Source: Globicatella sulfidifaciens DSM 15739
GTDB taxonomy: Bacteria > Bacillota > Bacilli > Lactobacillales > Aerococcaceae
Length of the DNA: 64,000 nt
Reading direction: 5' to 3'
Assembly (NCBI RefSeq): GCF_900167405.1
Contig: NZ_FUWO01000003.1
Location: forward strand, 99,317-163,316
The position numbers were made by a program, and so were the translations under genes. The notes under the pieces were generated by a model, which worked only from the letters and a program-made list of their open reading frames with translations, did not search any database and was not told the DNA's origin. Each line of letters starts with the position of its first letter. Position 1 is the stretch's first letter. Below are positions 1 through 7,627 of this stretch, in pieces.

Positions 1-36
1 AAAACTTTTAATTGTTTCATTATTTATCTTTAACTA

Positions 37-45
37 TGTTATAAT
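37..45 (+). promoter_or_regulatory. extended -10 promoter element of pepT
   Basis: TATAAT at 40-45 is preceded by TG at 37-38 with one base between, the extended -10 form. No good -35 box is visible. The same TATGTTATAAT core recurs before the exporter leader (7401), recD2 (29411) and smc (33343). The pepT start codon lies about 30 bases downstream. Confidence 0.55.
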
Positions 46-76
46 ATTGCTATAATTTGCTAGTGGAGGTTATGAA

Positions 77-1318
77 ATGAATAATAATCACTTACAACGT
101 TTTTTACGATATGCAAAAATTAATACTCGTAGTGATATTAATAGTGATGCAATTCCGTCTACTCCGAGTCAATGGGAATTTGCGGAAATGTTAGTGGAAG
201 AATTAACAGCATTAGGATTTGAAGCAGTACAATTAGATCCACGTGATGCGTATGTTGTAGCTAAAATTTCTTCCAATATAGAAGGGGATTCTCAACCACC
301 TGCTATCGGCTGGATTGCCCATATTGATACCGCTGATTATCCGGCTGATAATATCAAGCCACAAGTTCACGATAACTATGATGGGGAAAATGTCCTATTA
401 AATAAAGAGACCAATCATTGGATGACAACGGAAGAATTTCCAAACTTAAAAAATTATATTGGTGAAACCTTAATCACGACTGATGGAACGACTTTACTGG
501 GGGCTGATGATAAAGCGGGGATGGTTTCAATCATTGAAGCCGGAAGATATCTAATAGAACATCCGGAAATTAAACATGGTGAATTATGGTTTGCCTTTGG
601 TCCCGATGAAGAAATTGGTAAGGGCGCTCATCGTTTTGAAACGGACAAATTTCCAGCTGAATTCGCTTATACTGCTGACAGTGGCGTAATCGGAAAATTA
701 GAGTATGAAACATTTAATGCAGCTCGCTTAGCCATTGAAATTGAAGGGACTTCCGTCCATCCTGGACAAGCTTATGGTCAAATGGTCAATGCTTTAAGTA
801 TTGCTGCTGATATTCATCAATTATTTCCTAAAGATGAAGTACCTGAAAAAACCAAGGGTTACCAAGGTTTTTATATGTTAAGTAATATTAGTGGTCAACT
901 AGATAAGGCACAAATGACCTATATTATTCGCGATCATGATTGGGATAAATTTGAAGACCGAAAAAATTGGATTGCTGAACAATTAACACAGTTTAATCAG
1001 CGATTTGATCGACCGCGCGTTAAGTATGAAATTCAGGATCAATATTATAATATGGCCAATAAAATCTCTAAAGAATCACTGCCCGTGCAGCTGGCGATTA
1101 AATCTTATGAAGCGAACGGGATTACTCCTGATATACAACCATTTAGAGGAGGAACAGATGGCTGTATTATAACCTATAAAGGTATTCCAACCCCTAATAT
1201 TTGTACAGGGGCCGAAAATCTTCATGGCTGTTATGAGTTTGTAACCGTTGAAAGTATGGAGAAAGTAACGGATATTATTTTAACAATTATTGAGCTAAGT
1301 CTTGAAAAAGAGGCTTAA
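77..1318 (+). CDS. pepT: peptidase T (tripeptide aminopeptidase)
   Basis: Cytoplasmic zinc metallopeptidase of family M20B that removes the N-terminal residue from tripeptides, used in peptide nutrition. At 413 residues it is the usual length. The metal-site motifs are present: HIDTAD (H82), GADDKAG (D144), PDEEIGKGA (E178/E179), TADSG (D201), and a C-terminal RGGTDG and HGCYEF region. The start at 77 follows a GGAGG box at 65-69. The next gene begins 16 bases after the stop with its own ribosome binding site, so the two are probably co-transcribed. Family assignment is secure. Confidence 0.97.
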   Translation: MNNNHLQRFLRYAKINTRSDINSDAIPSTPSQWEFAEMLVEELTALGFEAVQLDPRDAYVVAKISSNIEGDSQPPAIGWIAHIDTADYPADNIKPQVHDNYDGENVLLNKETNHWMTTEEFPNLKNYIGETLITTDGTTLLGADDKAGMVSIIEAGRYLIEHPEIKHGELWFAFGPDEEIGKGAHRFETDKFPAEFAYTADSGVIGKLEYETFNAARLAIEIEGTSVHPGQAYGQMVNALSIAADIHQLFPKDEVPEKTKGYQGFYMLSNISGQLDKAQMTYIIRDHDWDKFEDRKNWIAEQLTQFNQRFDRPRVKYEIQDQYYNMANKISKESLPVQLAIKSYEANGITPDIQPFRGGTDGCIITYKGIPTPNICTGAENLHGCYEFVTVESMEKVTDIILTIIELSLEKEA

Positions 1319-1334
1319 CATTATAAGGAGTTAT

Positions 1335-2102
1335 ATGAGAACACTAGAGCAATATTATGATTTGTTTTTTATTAGACAAGATTTTTATGATCAACACCTA
1401 CAAGATTTTAAGGAAGAGTTGATTTTACCTAAACTTGATTATTATCAACATCCTGTTTATTCAAGTATTCATGCGATTTCGAGCTATCAAACATGGAAAA
1501 TAACGTTTGATTATGTGATAGTTCAACAAGCAGGCTGGTATGAGGATTTACCACAAAATTTACAATATGACTTATTAAACGAACAAAGACGTAACCATAA
1601 TGCGATGATGTATAAAGACAATTTAGTGACGATTAACTTTTGGCATCGTATGCCTAAGAGTTGGCAAGATAAAATGATTGAACGATTAGACGATTCATTT
1701 AGCGATGTGCGAATACCTGATAATATTCCAGAAAGAATTGTTCAATTTCATAATCAAATACCGCAAATTCATGGACCGAATTGCTATTCCGCAGTCATCT
1801 ATTGTCTAACTAATAACGACCAAATTATTTTTGAATGGATGTTTGCCAATACTTTTTTGAATTTTTTAAAACGGAATCAGTATTATCCAGTAAAAGATAT
1901 GGACTATCGAGCAGGTGATGTCGTTTGTTTTTATGATATGCACCATACATTGCAACACGCCTGTTATATGGTGACCGACATCTTATGTTTTAATAAGAAT
2001 GGTCAAACATTTCATGATTTTTGGGCGATCAATTCATTCGAAAAAATCAAGGCTGAATGGCCACAGATGACGCTTAAAGTATTTCGCAAGGTAAAGGAAT
2101 GA
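1335..2102 (+). CDS. uncharacterised protein, possible NlpC/P60-like fold
   Basis: I do not recognise this 255-residue protein as a named family. An upstream TTG at 1302 would overlap pepT, but ATG 1335 has an AAGGAG box at 1325-1330 and is preferred. There is no signal peptide or membrane segment, so it is probably cytoplasmic. The C-terminal half has a cysteine in GPNCYSA (C150), a GDVVCFYD stretch and a histidine in LQHACYM (H208). That order (Cys, then a GDVV-type strand, then His) resembles NlpC/P60-type hydrolases. This is inference from spacing, not a confident match. It follows pepT closely and may share its transcript. Confidence 0.7.
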   Translation: MRTLEQYYDLFFIRQDFYDQHLQDFKEELILPKLDYYQHPVYSSIHAISSYQTWKITFDYVIVQQAGWYEDLPQNLQYDLLNEQRRNHNAMMYKDNLVTINFWHRMPKSWQDKMIERLDDSFSDVRIPDNIPERIVQFHNQIPQIHGPNCYSAVIYCLTNNDQIIFEWMFANTFLNFLKRNQYYPVKDMDYRAGDVVCFYDMHHTLQHACYMVTDILCFNKNGQTFHDFWAINSFEKIKAEWPQMTLKVFRKVKE

Positions 2103-2205
2103 GAAAAGCGACGATTATTTTTACTTTAAAAAGTTCCTTATAATAAGAAAATGGATCACTTAAGGCAACAAATAGAAAAAATTTAATCTTTTTTTCATAA
2201 AAGTG

Positions 2206-2234
2206 TTGCATTTATTAAAATTCAGTGTTATAGT
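2206..2234 (+). promoter_or_regulatory. sigma-A promoter of the T-box operon
   Basis: TTGCAT at 2206-2211 and TATAGT at 2229-2234 are separated by exactly 17 bases. Transcription would start near 2241, just before the T-box stem I sequence. Confidence 0.7.
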
Positions 2235-2253
2235 TTATTCAACTTAATATTAG

Positions 2254-2511
2254 TCGATGATTAAGAGAGTAAATTATTAGTTGATTACAGCGAGATAGGA
2301 CAGAGTGAAAGCCTATTATGATGCGATAATTGAAGCGCACTTATGAGACAAACTGGTGAACAAATTAGCTAGTTTCGCTGTCTGAGCGTTATCAAAACGA
2401 GTGAATCGGAAATAATGTTTTATTTCCCGTTAACTAGAGTGGTACCACGGGTATGTAATTTACAACTCGTCTCTATACTTACAAGGGTAAGTGTGGAGAC
2501 GAGTTTTTTTG
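2254..2511 (+). promoter_or_regulatory. T-box riboswitch leader
   Basis: tRNA-sensing leader ahead of the amino acid importer. Stem I begins with CGATGATTAAGAGAGTA near 2254, matching the usual 5' end with its AGAGTA kink-turn element. The T-box consensus AGAGTGGTACCACGGG lies at 2436-2451 and is followed by an intrinsic terminator at 2464-2510. Uncharged tRNA should stabilise the antiterminator and switch on the genes from 2546. The specifier lies in TGAAGCGCACTT (2331-2342). The codon is ambiguous by eye: CGC (Arg, 2336-2338) fits a purine after the codon, but GCG (Ala) and CAC (His) are also possible. Confidence 0.93.
2464..2510 (+). terminator. T-box intrinsic terminator
   Basis: AACTCGTCTC at 2464-2473 pairs with GAGACGAGTT at 2496-2505 and runs into seven T residues. 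This is the off-state structure of the T-box leader. Confidence 0.9.
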
Positions 2512-2545
2512 TTTATAAATTTGTAAAAAGAAAAGGAGCAATGAG

Positions 2546-3256
2546 ATGTATAGTTTATTAAGTATCGCAGTTGATTTTAAAAAGTTAGGACCTTGGCTTC
2601 CAACATTTTGGGAAGGAACGATGGTCACGATTGTTTTGTCGTTAGCTACAGTATTATTAGGAACCATTATTGGATTGTTAGCAACCGTATTACAACAATC
2701 TGAGAATAAGATTTTAAAGGGAATTGCCAATGTTTATACGCAAGTCGTACGGGGCACCCCAATGTTATTACAATTATTTTTATGGTTATATGGTTTTCCA
2801 TTAATCGGTTTTAGTATTCCAGCTATTGCAGCTTTAGGAAATGTTTACGGTTCCCGTGAATTTTTAACAGCAGTGGTAGCCTTGTCGATTAACTCGGGCG
2901 CTTATATTTGTGAAATTTTCCGTGGAGGATTGGAGTCCATTGACAAAGGTCAAATGGAAGCCGGACGTGCTTTAGGTTTAAGTCGACGCGAGACATTATT
3001 CTCCATCATTATTCCTCAAGCAACGCGGGTTGTCTTACCAGGTTTAGGTAATGAGTTTATTACGATGATAAAAGAATCTTCGATTGTCTCGACAGTAGGG
3101 GTATTCGATGTCATGTATGCGCAAAATATTGTTAAGGCTGCGACTTATTCGATTTTTGAACCCTTAGTACTGATTGGGGTCATCTACTTTGTCTTAACAT
3201 TTGTTTTAACGAAATTGATGAAATTACTAGAAAAGAGGTTAGGTGTCTATGCTTAA
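2546..3256 (+). CDS. polar amino acid ABC transporter permease (HisM/GlnP family)
   Basis: Membrane subunit of an amino acid importer, 236 residues. It shows several hydrophobic segments and the conserved EAA loop ([14 protein letters not shown] and the following IIPQA) that docks to the ATPase. The N-terminus [17 protein letters not shown] is typical of the His/Glu/Gln/Arg/opine subfamily. AAAGGAG sits 9 bases before ATG 2546. It is the first gene after the T-box and overlaps the ATPase start, so translation is likely coupled. The substrate should be the amino acid sensed by the T-box. The tRNA specifier suggests arginine, less likely alanine or histidine. Confidence 0.93.
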   Translation: MYSLLSIAVDFKKLGPWLPTFWEGTMVTIVLSLATVLLGTIIGLLATVLQQSENKILKGIANVYTQVVRGTPMLLQLFLWLYGFPLIGFSIPAIAALGNVYGSREFLTAVVALSINSGAYICEIFRGGLESIDKGQMEAGRALGLSRRETLFSIIIPQATRVVLPGLGNEFITMIKESSIVSTVGVFDVMYAQNIVKAATYSIFEPLVLIGVIYFVLTFVLTKLMKLLEKRLGVYA

Positions 3257-3983
3257 AGTTACTAATTTACAGAAAAATTTTGGTGATTTAGAAGTTCTAA
3301 AAGGAATTAATCTAGAAATCCAAAAAGGGGAGGTGATCGCGTTGATTGGGCCTTCTGGTTCCGGTAAGTCAACATTGATCCGATGCCTTAATTTAATGGA
3401 AATCCCTTCAGCGGGTGAGGTTTATTTTAAAGAACAATTAGTGAATGTAGATAAATTAATTGAAAAAAACGTCGACCAATTACGACAAAAAGTCGGGATG
3501 GTCTTCCAACATTTTAATTTATTTCCCCATTTAACCGTTAAGCAAAATATAACCTTAGCGCCGGTAAAATTAAATAAAATGTCGCAACAAGAAGCAGAAA
3601 AAAAAGCAGAGGAATTATTAACAAAGGTCGGCTTATTAGATAAAAAAGATGTTTACCCAAATAAATTATCAGGTGGTCAAAAACAAAGGGTAGCGATTGC
3701 CAGAGCCTTAGCAATGGAACCAGAAGTGATGTTGTTTGATGAACCGACTTCTGCTTTAGACCCAGAGATGGTAAAAGAAGTTTTATTAGTTATTCAATCT
3801 TTAGCACAAGAAGGTTTAACAACTGTTATTGTCACTCATGAGATGAATTTTGCTAAACGTGTGGCTAGCCGGGTGTTATTTTTAGCTGATGGCAATATTG
3901 TTGAACAAGGGACACCCCAAGAAATTTTTGAGAATCCACAAGTGGATCGGACGAAACAATTTTTAGATCAAATCAATTACTAA
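3249..3983 (+). CDS. polar amino acid ABC transporter ATP-binding protein
   Basis: ATPase subunit of the importer (GlnQ/HisP family), 244 residues from ATG 3249; a GTG at 3243 is the alternative start. Motifs are canonical: Walker [11 protein letters not shown]-loop [10 protein letters not shown], signature LSGGQKQR, Walker [12 protein letters not shown], and the H-switch in VTHEM. The gene overlaps the permease by 8 bases. No defect is seen. Confidence 0.95.
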   Translation: MLKVTNLQKNFGDLEVLKGINLEIQKGEVIALIGPSGSGKSTLIRCLNLMEIPSAGEVYFKEQLVNVDKLIEKNVDQLRQKVGMVFQHFNLFPHLTVKQNITLAPVKLNKMSQQEAEKKAEELLTKVGLLDKKDVYPNKLSGGQKQRVAIARALAMEPEVMLFDEPTSALDPEMVKEVLLVIQSLAQEGLTTVIVTHEMNFAKRVASRVLFLADGNIVEQGTPQEIFENPQVDRTKQFLDQINY

Positions 3984-4005
3984 TACATAGAAAAGAGGAA
4001 ATATC

Positions 4006-4860
4006 ATGAAAAAAATTATATCATTTTTAGTGGCGTTAATATTTGTCAGTTCTTTATCAATCAATCAAGTGATGGCAGCTGAGGACAGTCTTACTAAAAT
4101 TAAAGAAAAAGGGGAAATTTTAGTCGGGACTTCACCGGATTTTCCACCACGTGAGTTTTATATTATTAATGATAAAGGTGAAAAAGAAATTGTCGGTAGC
4201 GATATGGCGCTTGCTCAAGCGATTGCGGATGAATTAGGCGTTGAAATGAAATTAGTGACGACTGATTTTAATGGGGTGATTGCCAATATCCAATCAGGTG
4301 CAGTGGATATGGGAATCGCTGGTTTCTCATTTACTGAAGGTCGGGCTGCAGTAATGGATTTTTCAGATGGTTACTCTCAAGAAACAGGTGATAATGGTGG
4401 TTACCAAGGGATTTTAGTCACTAAAGAAACAGCTGAAAAATTTAAAACATTAGATGAATTAAAAGCGGCTAATTTAACGATTGGGGCGCAAGGTGGCTCT
4501 ATCCAATATGAAATGGCCATAAAAATTACTTCGCCAACGAATGTTAAGCAATACGGCACAATGGATGCAGAAGTGTTAGCTTTAAATGCAGGTGATATCC
4601 AAGGGATGGTTGTGGCAACTTCTTCTGCGGAACCATTATTAAAATCATTTGATAATTTAGTGATTTTACCAAAAGATGGCTTTGATTTGGACCCAGAAAA
4701 CATTTATGCACAAAATGTGATTGGCTTCCCGAAAAACATGGACAATACCGCATTATTAGAAGTGGTCAATAAAGTCATAAAAGAAGCGATTGACAGTGGT
4801 CAAATGGCTAAATGGGAAGACGAAGCGAAAGCTTTAAGTGTCAAAGCCATTGAAGAATAA
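4006..4860 (+). CDS. amino acid ABC transporter substrate-binding protein
   Basis: Periplasmic-binding-protein type 2 domain (family 3 SBP), 284 residues, delivering the ligand to the permease at 2546. The N-terminus is a signal peptide: MKK, a hydrophobic core, then VMA before AED. There is no cysteine anywhere in the protein, so it cannot be a lipoprotein. That is unusual for a Gram-positive SBP and is shared by other exported binding proteins here. The ligand-binding fold is evident from ILVGTSPDFPP, DMALAQAIADELG and VDMGIAGFSFTEGR. It is third in the T-box operon, 22 bases after the ATPase. Confidence 0.93.
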   Translation: MKKIISFLVALIFVSSLSINQVMAAEDSLTKIKEKGEILVGTSPDFPPREFYIINDKGEKEIVGSDMALAQAIADELGVEMKLVTTDFNGVIANIQSGAVDMGIAGFSFTEGRAAVMDFSDGYSQETGDNGGYQGILVTKETAEKFKTLDELKAANLTIGAQGGSIQYEMAIKITSPTNVKQYGTMDAEVLALNAGDIQGMVVATSSAEPLLKSFDNLVILPKDGFDLDPENIYAQNVIGFPKNMDNTALLEVVNKVIKEAIDSGQMAKWEDEAKALSVKAIEE

Positions 4861-4879
4861 AAAGAATGGAGGCCCTATA

Positions 4880-6058
4880 ATGAATGCAAAAGAAATAATT
4901 AAACAATCGGTTGAAGCGAAGATTGATGATTATATGGCAATCGTCCAATCATTATATGATAATCCCGAAATTGGTAATGAAGAATTTGAAACCATGGCTT
5001 TATTGGTTGATTATTTAACCAAAGCGGGTTTTGAAACGCAAGCGGGTTATGTTGTGCCTACTGGTTTTTTAGGAACATATGATTCGGGCAAGCCGGGTCT
5101 TACCATTGCCTTTATGTGTGAGTATGATGCCTTGCCTGAAGTCGGTCATGGCTGTGGCCATAATTTAATTGCGGCAATTGGGGTGGCTGCTGGAGAAGCA
5201 CTAAAAGCGGTGATTGATCAGTATGGCGGTAAAGTATTAGTGGTTGGAACCCCTGCTGAAGAAAATTTTGGTGGTAAGGTATCTATGGCCGAAGCGGGTG
5301 TCTTTGATAATGTAGATGTTGCTTTAATGGTCCATCCTGGCACAAAAAATGGGGTAGGTGGCCGTTCTAATGCACTTTATCCATTGAAGTTTGAATTTTT
5401 TGGAAAAAACGCGCATGCTTGTCGTCCATCAGAAGGTGCTTCAGCTTTGGATGCCGCTGTCATGTCCTTTGTGCAAATTAATTTATTAAGACAATTTATG
5501 GCACCCCACACCTACATTCACGGTGTGATAAGTGATGGGGGTAAAGCCGCTAATGTGATACCAGCGTATGCCTCCCTCGATTATTACTTTAGAGCGCCTA
5601 ACTTTGCTTATGCTAAAGAAGTGGCGCAAAAAGCGGAAAAAATTGCTGAAAGTATTGCGATGGCCAATGGTACCACGGTTGAAACATCTGTCTATGAGTG
5701 CCCTTATGAAGATACCGTTATTAATTATAAATTAGCGGAATTATTAACTGAAAAATACCAAGAACTAGGATTAACAGATATTGAACCCGTCGATGAAGTT
5801 GCTACTGGTTCCACTGATGTTGGAGCCGTAAGTTATAAATGTCCTACTATACAAGGTTATATAAAGATTGCTGAAGATTGGGTACAAGGACATTCTAAAG
5901 AAATGGCAGATGCCACCATTTCACCAGCTGGTAAAGCAGGGTTAATTAAGGCAGCTCAAGGTATTGCTCTAGTAGCCTTGCAATTATTAGAAGAACCAGA
6001 AACTTTTGCTGAGGTTCAAAAAGAACAAACAGAAACCTTATCTAAGTTATTAGGATAA
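4880..6058 (+). CDS. M20 family amidohydrolase (M20D-like)
   Basis: Metal-dependent amidohydrolase/deacylase of the aminobenzoyl-glutamate/hippurate hydrolase group, 392 residues. An in-frame upstream GTG lies inside the SBP gene, but ATG 4880 follows GGAGG at 4868-4872 and is chosen. Visible site motifs are EYDALPEVGHGCGHN (metal Cys/His), GTPAEENFGGK (catalytic and metal Glu), MVHPG and NAHACRPSEG. As the fourth gene of the T-box operon it probably releases an amino acid from an N-acylated or peptide-like compound imported by the neighbouring transporter. The exact substrate is unknown. Confidence 0.9.
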   Translation: MNAKEIIKQSVEAKIDDYMAIVQSLYDNPEIGNEEFETMALLVDYLTKAGFETQAGYVVPTGFLGTYDSGKPGLTIAFMCEYDALPEVGHGCGHNLIAAIGVAAGEALKAVIDQYGGKVLVVGTPAEENFGGKVSMAEAGVFDNVDVALMVHPGTKNGVGGRSNALYPLKFEFFGKNAHACRPSEGASALDAAVMSFVQINLLRQFMAPHTYIHGVISDGGKAANVIPAYASLDYYFRAPNFAYAKEVAQKAEKIAESIAMANGTTVETSVYECPYEDTVINYKLAELLTEKYQELGLTDIEPVDEVATGSTDVGAVSYKCPTIQGYIKIAEDWVQGHSKEMADATISPAGKAGLIKAAQGIALVALQLLEEPETFAEVQKEQTETLSKLLG

Positions 6059-6113
6059 ATTTGGTAAAATAAGTTAAGAACTTGCTCCTTAATGAAAAGT
6101 TTAGTGGATGAAT

Positions 6114-6154
6114 AGCATCAAACAGTGATTTAAAACTGGTTTGATGCTTATTCT
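6114..6154 (+). terminator. probable terminator of the T-box operon
   Basis: AGCATCAAAC at 6114-6123 pairs with GTTTGATGCT at 6139-6148, followed by TATTCT. The stem is perfect but the T tract is poor, so termination is likely rather than certain. Confidence 0.5.
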
Positions 6155-6228
6155 ATTGTTGGGGTGACCTGTTGAAGAAAATTCATTTAAAAATATAACG
6201 GACAAAGCCACAGGAGCTAATTTAGACC

Positions 6229-6554
6229 GAGTGGGTAGATGAAACGAAACGCATCAAATTTTCTACAGCTTGTTACTCCCATTCTATTGTTAAATAGTGT
6301 AAAATAGGAAGAGTAGTGAAGCTGGGTAATCACTTTAACATACCATTTGCTTCCACTGTCTAATTTATTGAACAGTGGTTGACTGGTCTCAACCTGCGTC
6401 TTAATGATTTGTTTGAGTCCTATTCCACTGCATGGGGATGGGCAGACGAAGCTAAAATCACTTGATTTTTCTATTTCTAGTCCAGTCTCATTTTCGCGGG
6501 GATAGTCAGAAGAAGCTAAATTATTTGATTTTCTACTTCTTGCCTGGTCCTCAA
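6229..6554 (+). repeat. degenerate copies of the intergenic repeat family
   Basis: Most of the 590-base gap between the amidohydrolase and rnc is repeat debris. A worn module A hairpin (ACAGTGGTTGACTGG..., ending CCTGCG) lies at 6372-6398. Module-B-like hairpins, with a GGGxxxGxxAGA..GAAG left arm and a CTACTTC...GTCC..TC right arm, lie near 6229-6282, 6431-6490 and 6493-6554. No coding sequence is supported. Confidence 0.65.
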
Positions 6555-6648
6555 CTTTTTTATTTGGTTTGTTATATCCGGATAATTATATCGAATTGTA
6601 AGGATATAACAAATGAAATAGTTAATTAATATAGAAAGAAGGGGTTTA

Positions 6649-7347
6649 ATGATTTTTGAATTAGAACAATTATTAGAAGTAAAATTCAATCAACCATCAC
6701 TTATTGAAAATGCACTATTTCATACAACATACGTTAATGAAAATCCAAAATTTAAATTACAATCCAATGAACGCTTAGAGTTTTTAGGGGATGCGGTTTT
6801 AGAAATTATCGTCAGTGATTTCTTATATCATCAATATCCTAAGTTGCCTGAGGGACAATTAACGACAATGCGTGCGCAATTAGTTCAAGAAGCCAGTCTG
6901 GCCTATGTAGCGCGTCAATTTAAAATTGACCAAGCGATCTATCTAGGTAAAGGAGAGATTGGCAGTGGTGGTCGTCAGCGAGAATCGATTATTTCAGATG
7001 CCTATGAAGCGATTTTAGGGGCGATTTATTTAGATCAAGGAATCGAATTGGCGACAAAATTTGTCAATTTAACTTTATTACATCAACATCAACAGATGCT
7101 CGCTTCCGTAAGTAAAGACTATAAAACGCATCTGCAAGAGTTGGTTCAACAAAAAGGAACCGTTAAAATTCAATATAAAGTCATCAAACAAGAAGGGCCT
7201 GCTCACAATACCCAATTTACTGTGGAAGTGCGAGTGAATGATGTGCCTTTAGCTATTGGTAAGGGGCGTAGTAAGAAGCAAGCAGAAATATCGGCAGCGG
7301 AAAGTGCCTTAAATTTTATTGATGAGAAGGGTAACATCTTAAAATAA
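6649..7347 (+). CDS. rnc: ribonuclease III
   Basis: Double-strand-specific endoribonuclease for rRNA and mRNA processing, 232 residues. The RNase III signature NERLEFLGDAVLE is at residues 40-52 and the second acidic cluster is DAYEAILGAIYLD. A C-terminal dsRNA-binding domain (about 157-228) ends in the usual GxGxSKKQAExxAAexAL pattern. AAGAAGGGG precedes ATG 6649. In many relatives rnc sits directly before smc; here smc is about 26 kb away and rnc stands alone between a repeat-filled gap and the exporter leader. Confidence 0.96.
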   Translation: MIFELEQLLEVKFNQPSLIENALFHTTYVNENPKFKLQSNERLEFLGDAVLEIIVSDFLYHQYPKLPEGQLTTMRAQLVQEASLAYVARQFKIDQAIYLGKGEIGSGGRQRESIISDAYEAILGAIYLDQGIELATKFVNLTLLHQHQQMLASVSKDYKTHLQELVQQKGTVKIQYKVIKQEGPAHNTQFTVEVRVNDVPLAIGKGRSKKQAEISAAESALNFIDEKGNILK

Positions 7348-7400
7348 ATTAAATTTTCGGAAAAATTATGAGAATATGACTAGAAAACGTTTGTAAACTA

Positions 7401-7409
7401 TGTTATAAT
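7401..7409 (+). promoter_or_regulatory. extended -10 promoter of the exporter leader
   Basis: TGTTATAAT: TATAAT at 7404-7409 with TG two bases upstream. No convincing -35 is seen. The predicted transcript begins near 7416, about 30 bases before the leader peptide start. Confidence 0.6.
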
Positions 7410-7448
7410 TCCTACTATATTGATTATCGAAAGAAAGGAGAAGGAATC

Positions 7449-7529
7449 ATGAAATTATTAGTAGTAAGTAATGTTAACAATCAATTCGTGCCATCTCCTG
7501 GGGATAATCATGTACTGTTTGTATCATAA
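7449..7529 (+). CDS. 26-residue leader peptide of the multidrug exporter
   Basis: A short open frame (MKLLVVSNVNNQF, then VPSPGDNHVLFVS) with a strong AAAGGAGAAGG ribosome binding site and an ATG at 7449. It stops at 7529, inside the first of two tandem terminator hairpins. Its codons for PSP contain CCATCTC (7491-7497), exactly complementary to GAGATGG (7563-7569) in the loop of the second terminator. The arrangement (promoter, short ORF, terminators, exporter genes) matches ribosome-mediated attenuation as known for the BmrB leader of bmrCD in Bacillus subtilis. The peptide sequence itself is not one I recognise. Confidence 0.75.
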   Translation: MKLLVVSNVNNQFVPSPGDNHVLFVS

Positions 7530-7539
7530 CAGTTTTTTT
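7514..7539 (+). terminator. leader terminator 1, overlapping the leader stop codon
   Basis: ACTGTT (7514-7519) pairs with AACAGT (7528-7533), followed by six T residues. A ribosome finishing the leader peptide would cover this stem. Confidence 0.6.
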
Positions 7540-7549
7540 GTGATGATTT

Positions 7550-7586
7550 AACCACCTACCTCGAGATGGGCTAGGTGGTTTTTTTG
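7550..7586 (+). terminator. leader terminator 2 (attenuator)
   Basis: AACCACCTA (7550-7558) pairs perfectly with TAGGTGGTT (7572-7580) and runs into a seven-base T tract. The loop contains GAGATGG, complementary to the leader ORF segment CCATCTC, giving a possible alternative structure. Confidence 0.85.
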
Positions 7587-7627
7587 TGCAAAAAAGTAAG
7601 AATTAAAAATCAGAAAAGAGGTCAATG

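Noticed and set aside
4401..4753. Antisense ORFs within the amino acid SBP gene
   Set aside because: Opposite-strand shadows of a well-supported gene, no ribosome binding sites or recognisable motifs.
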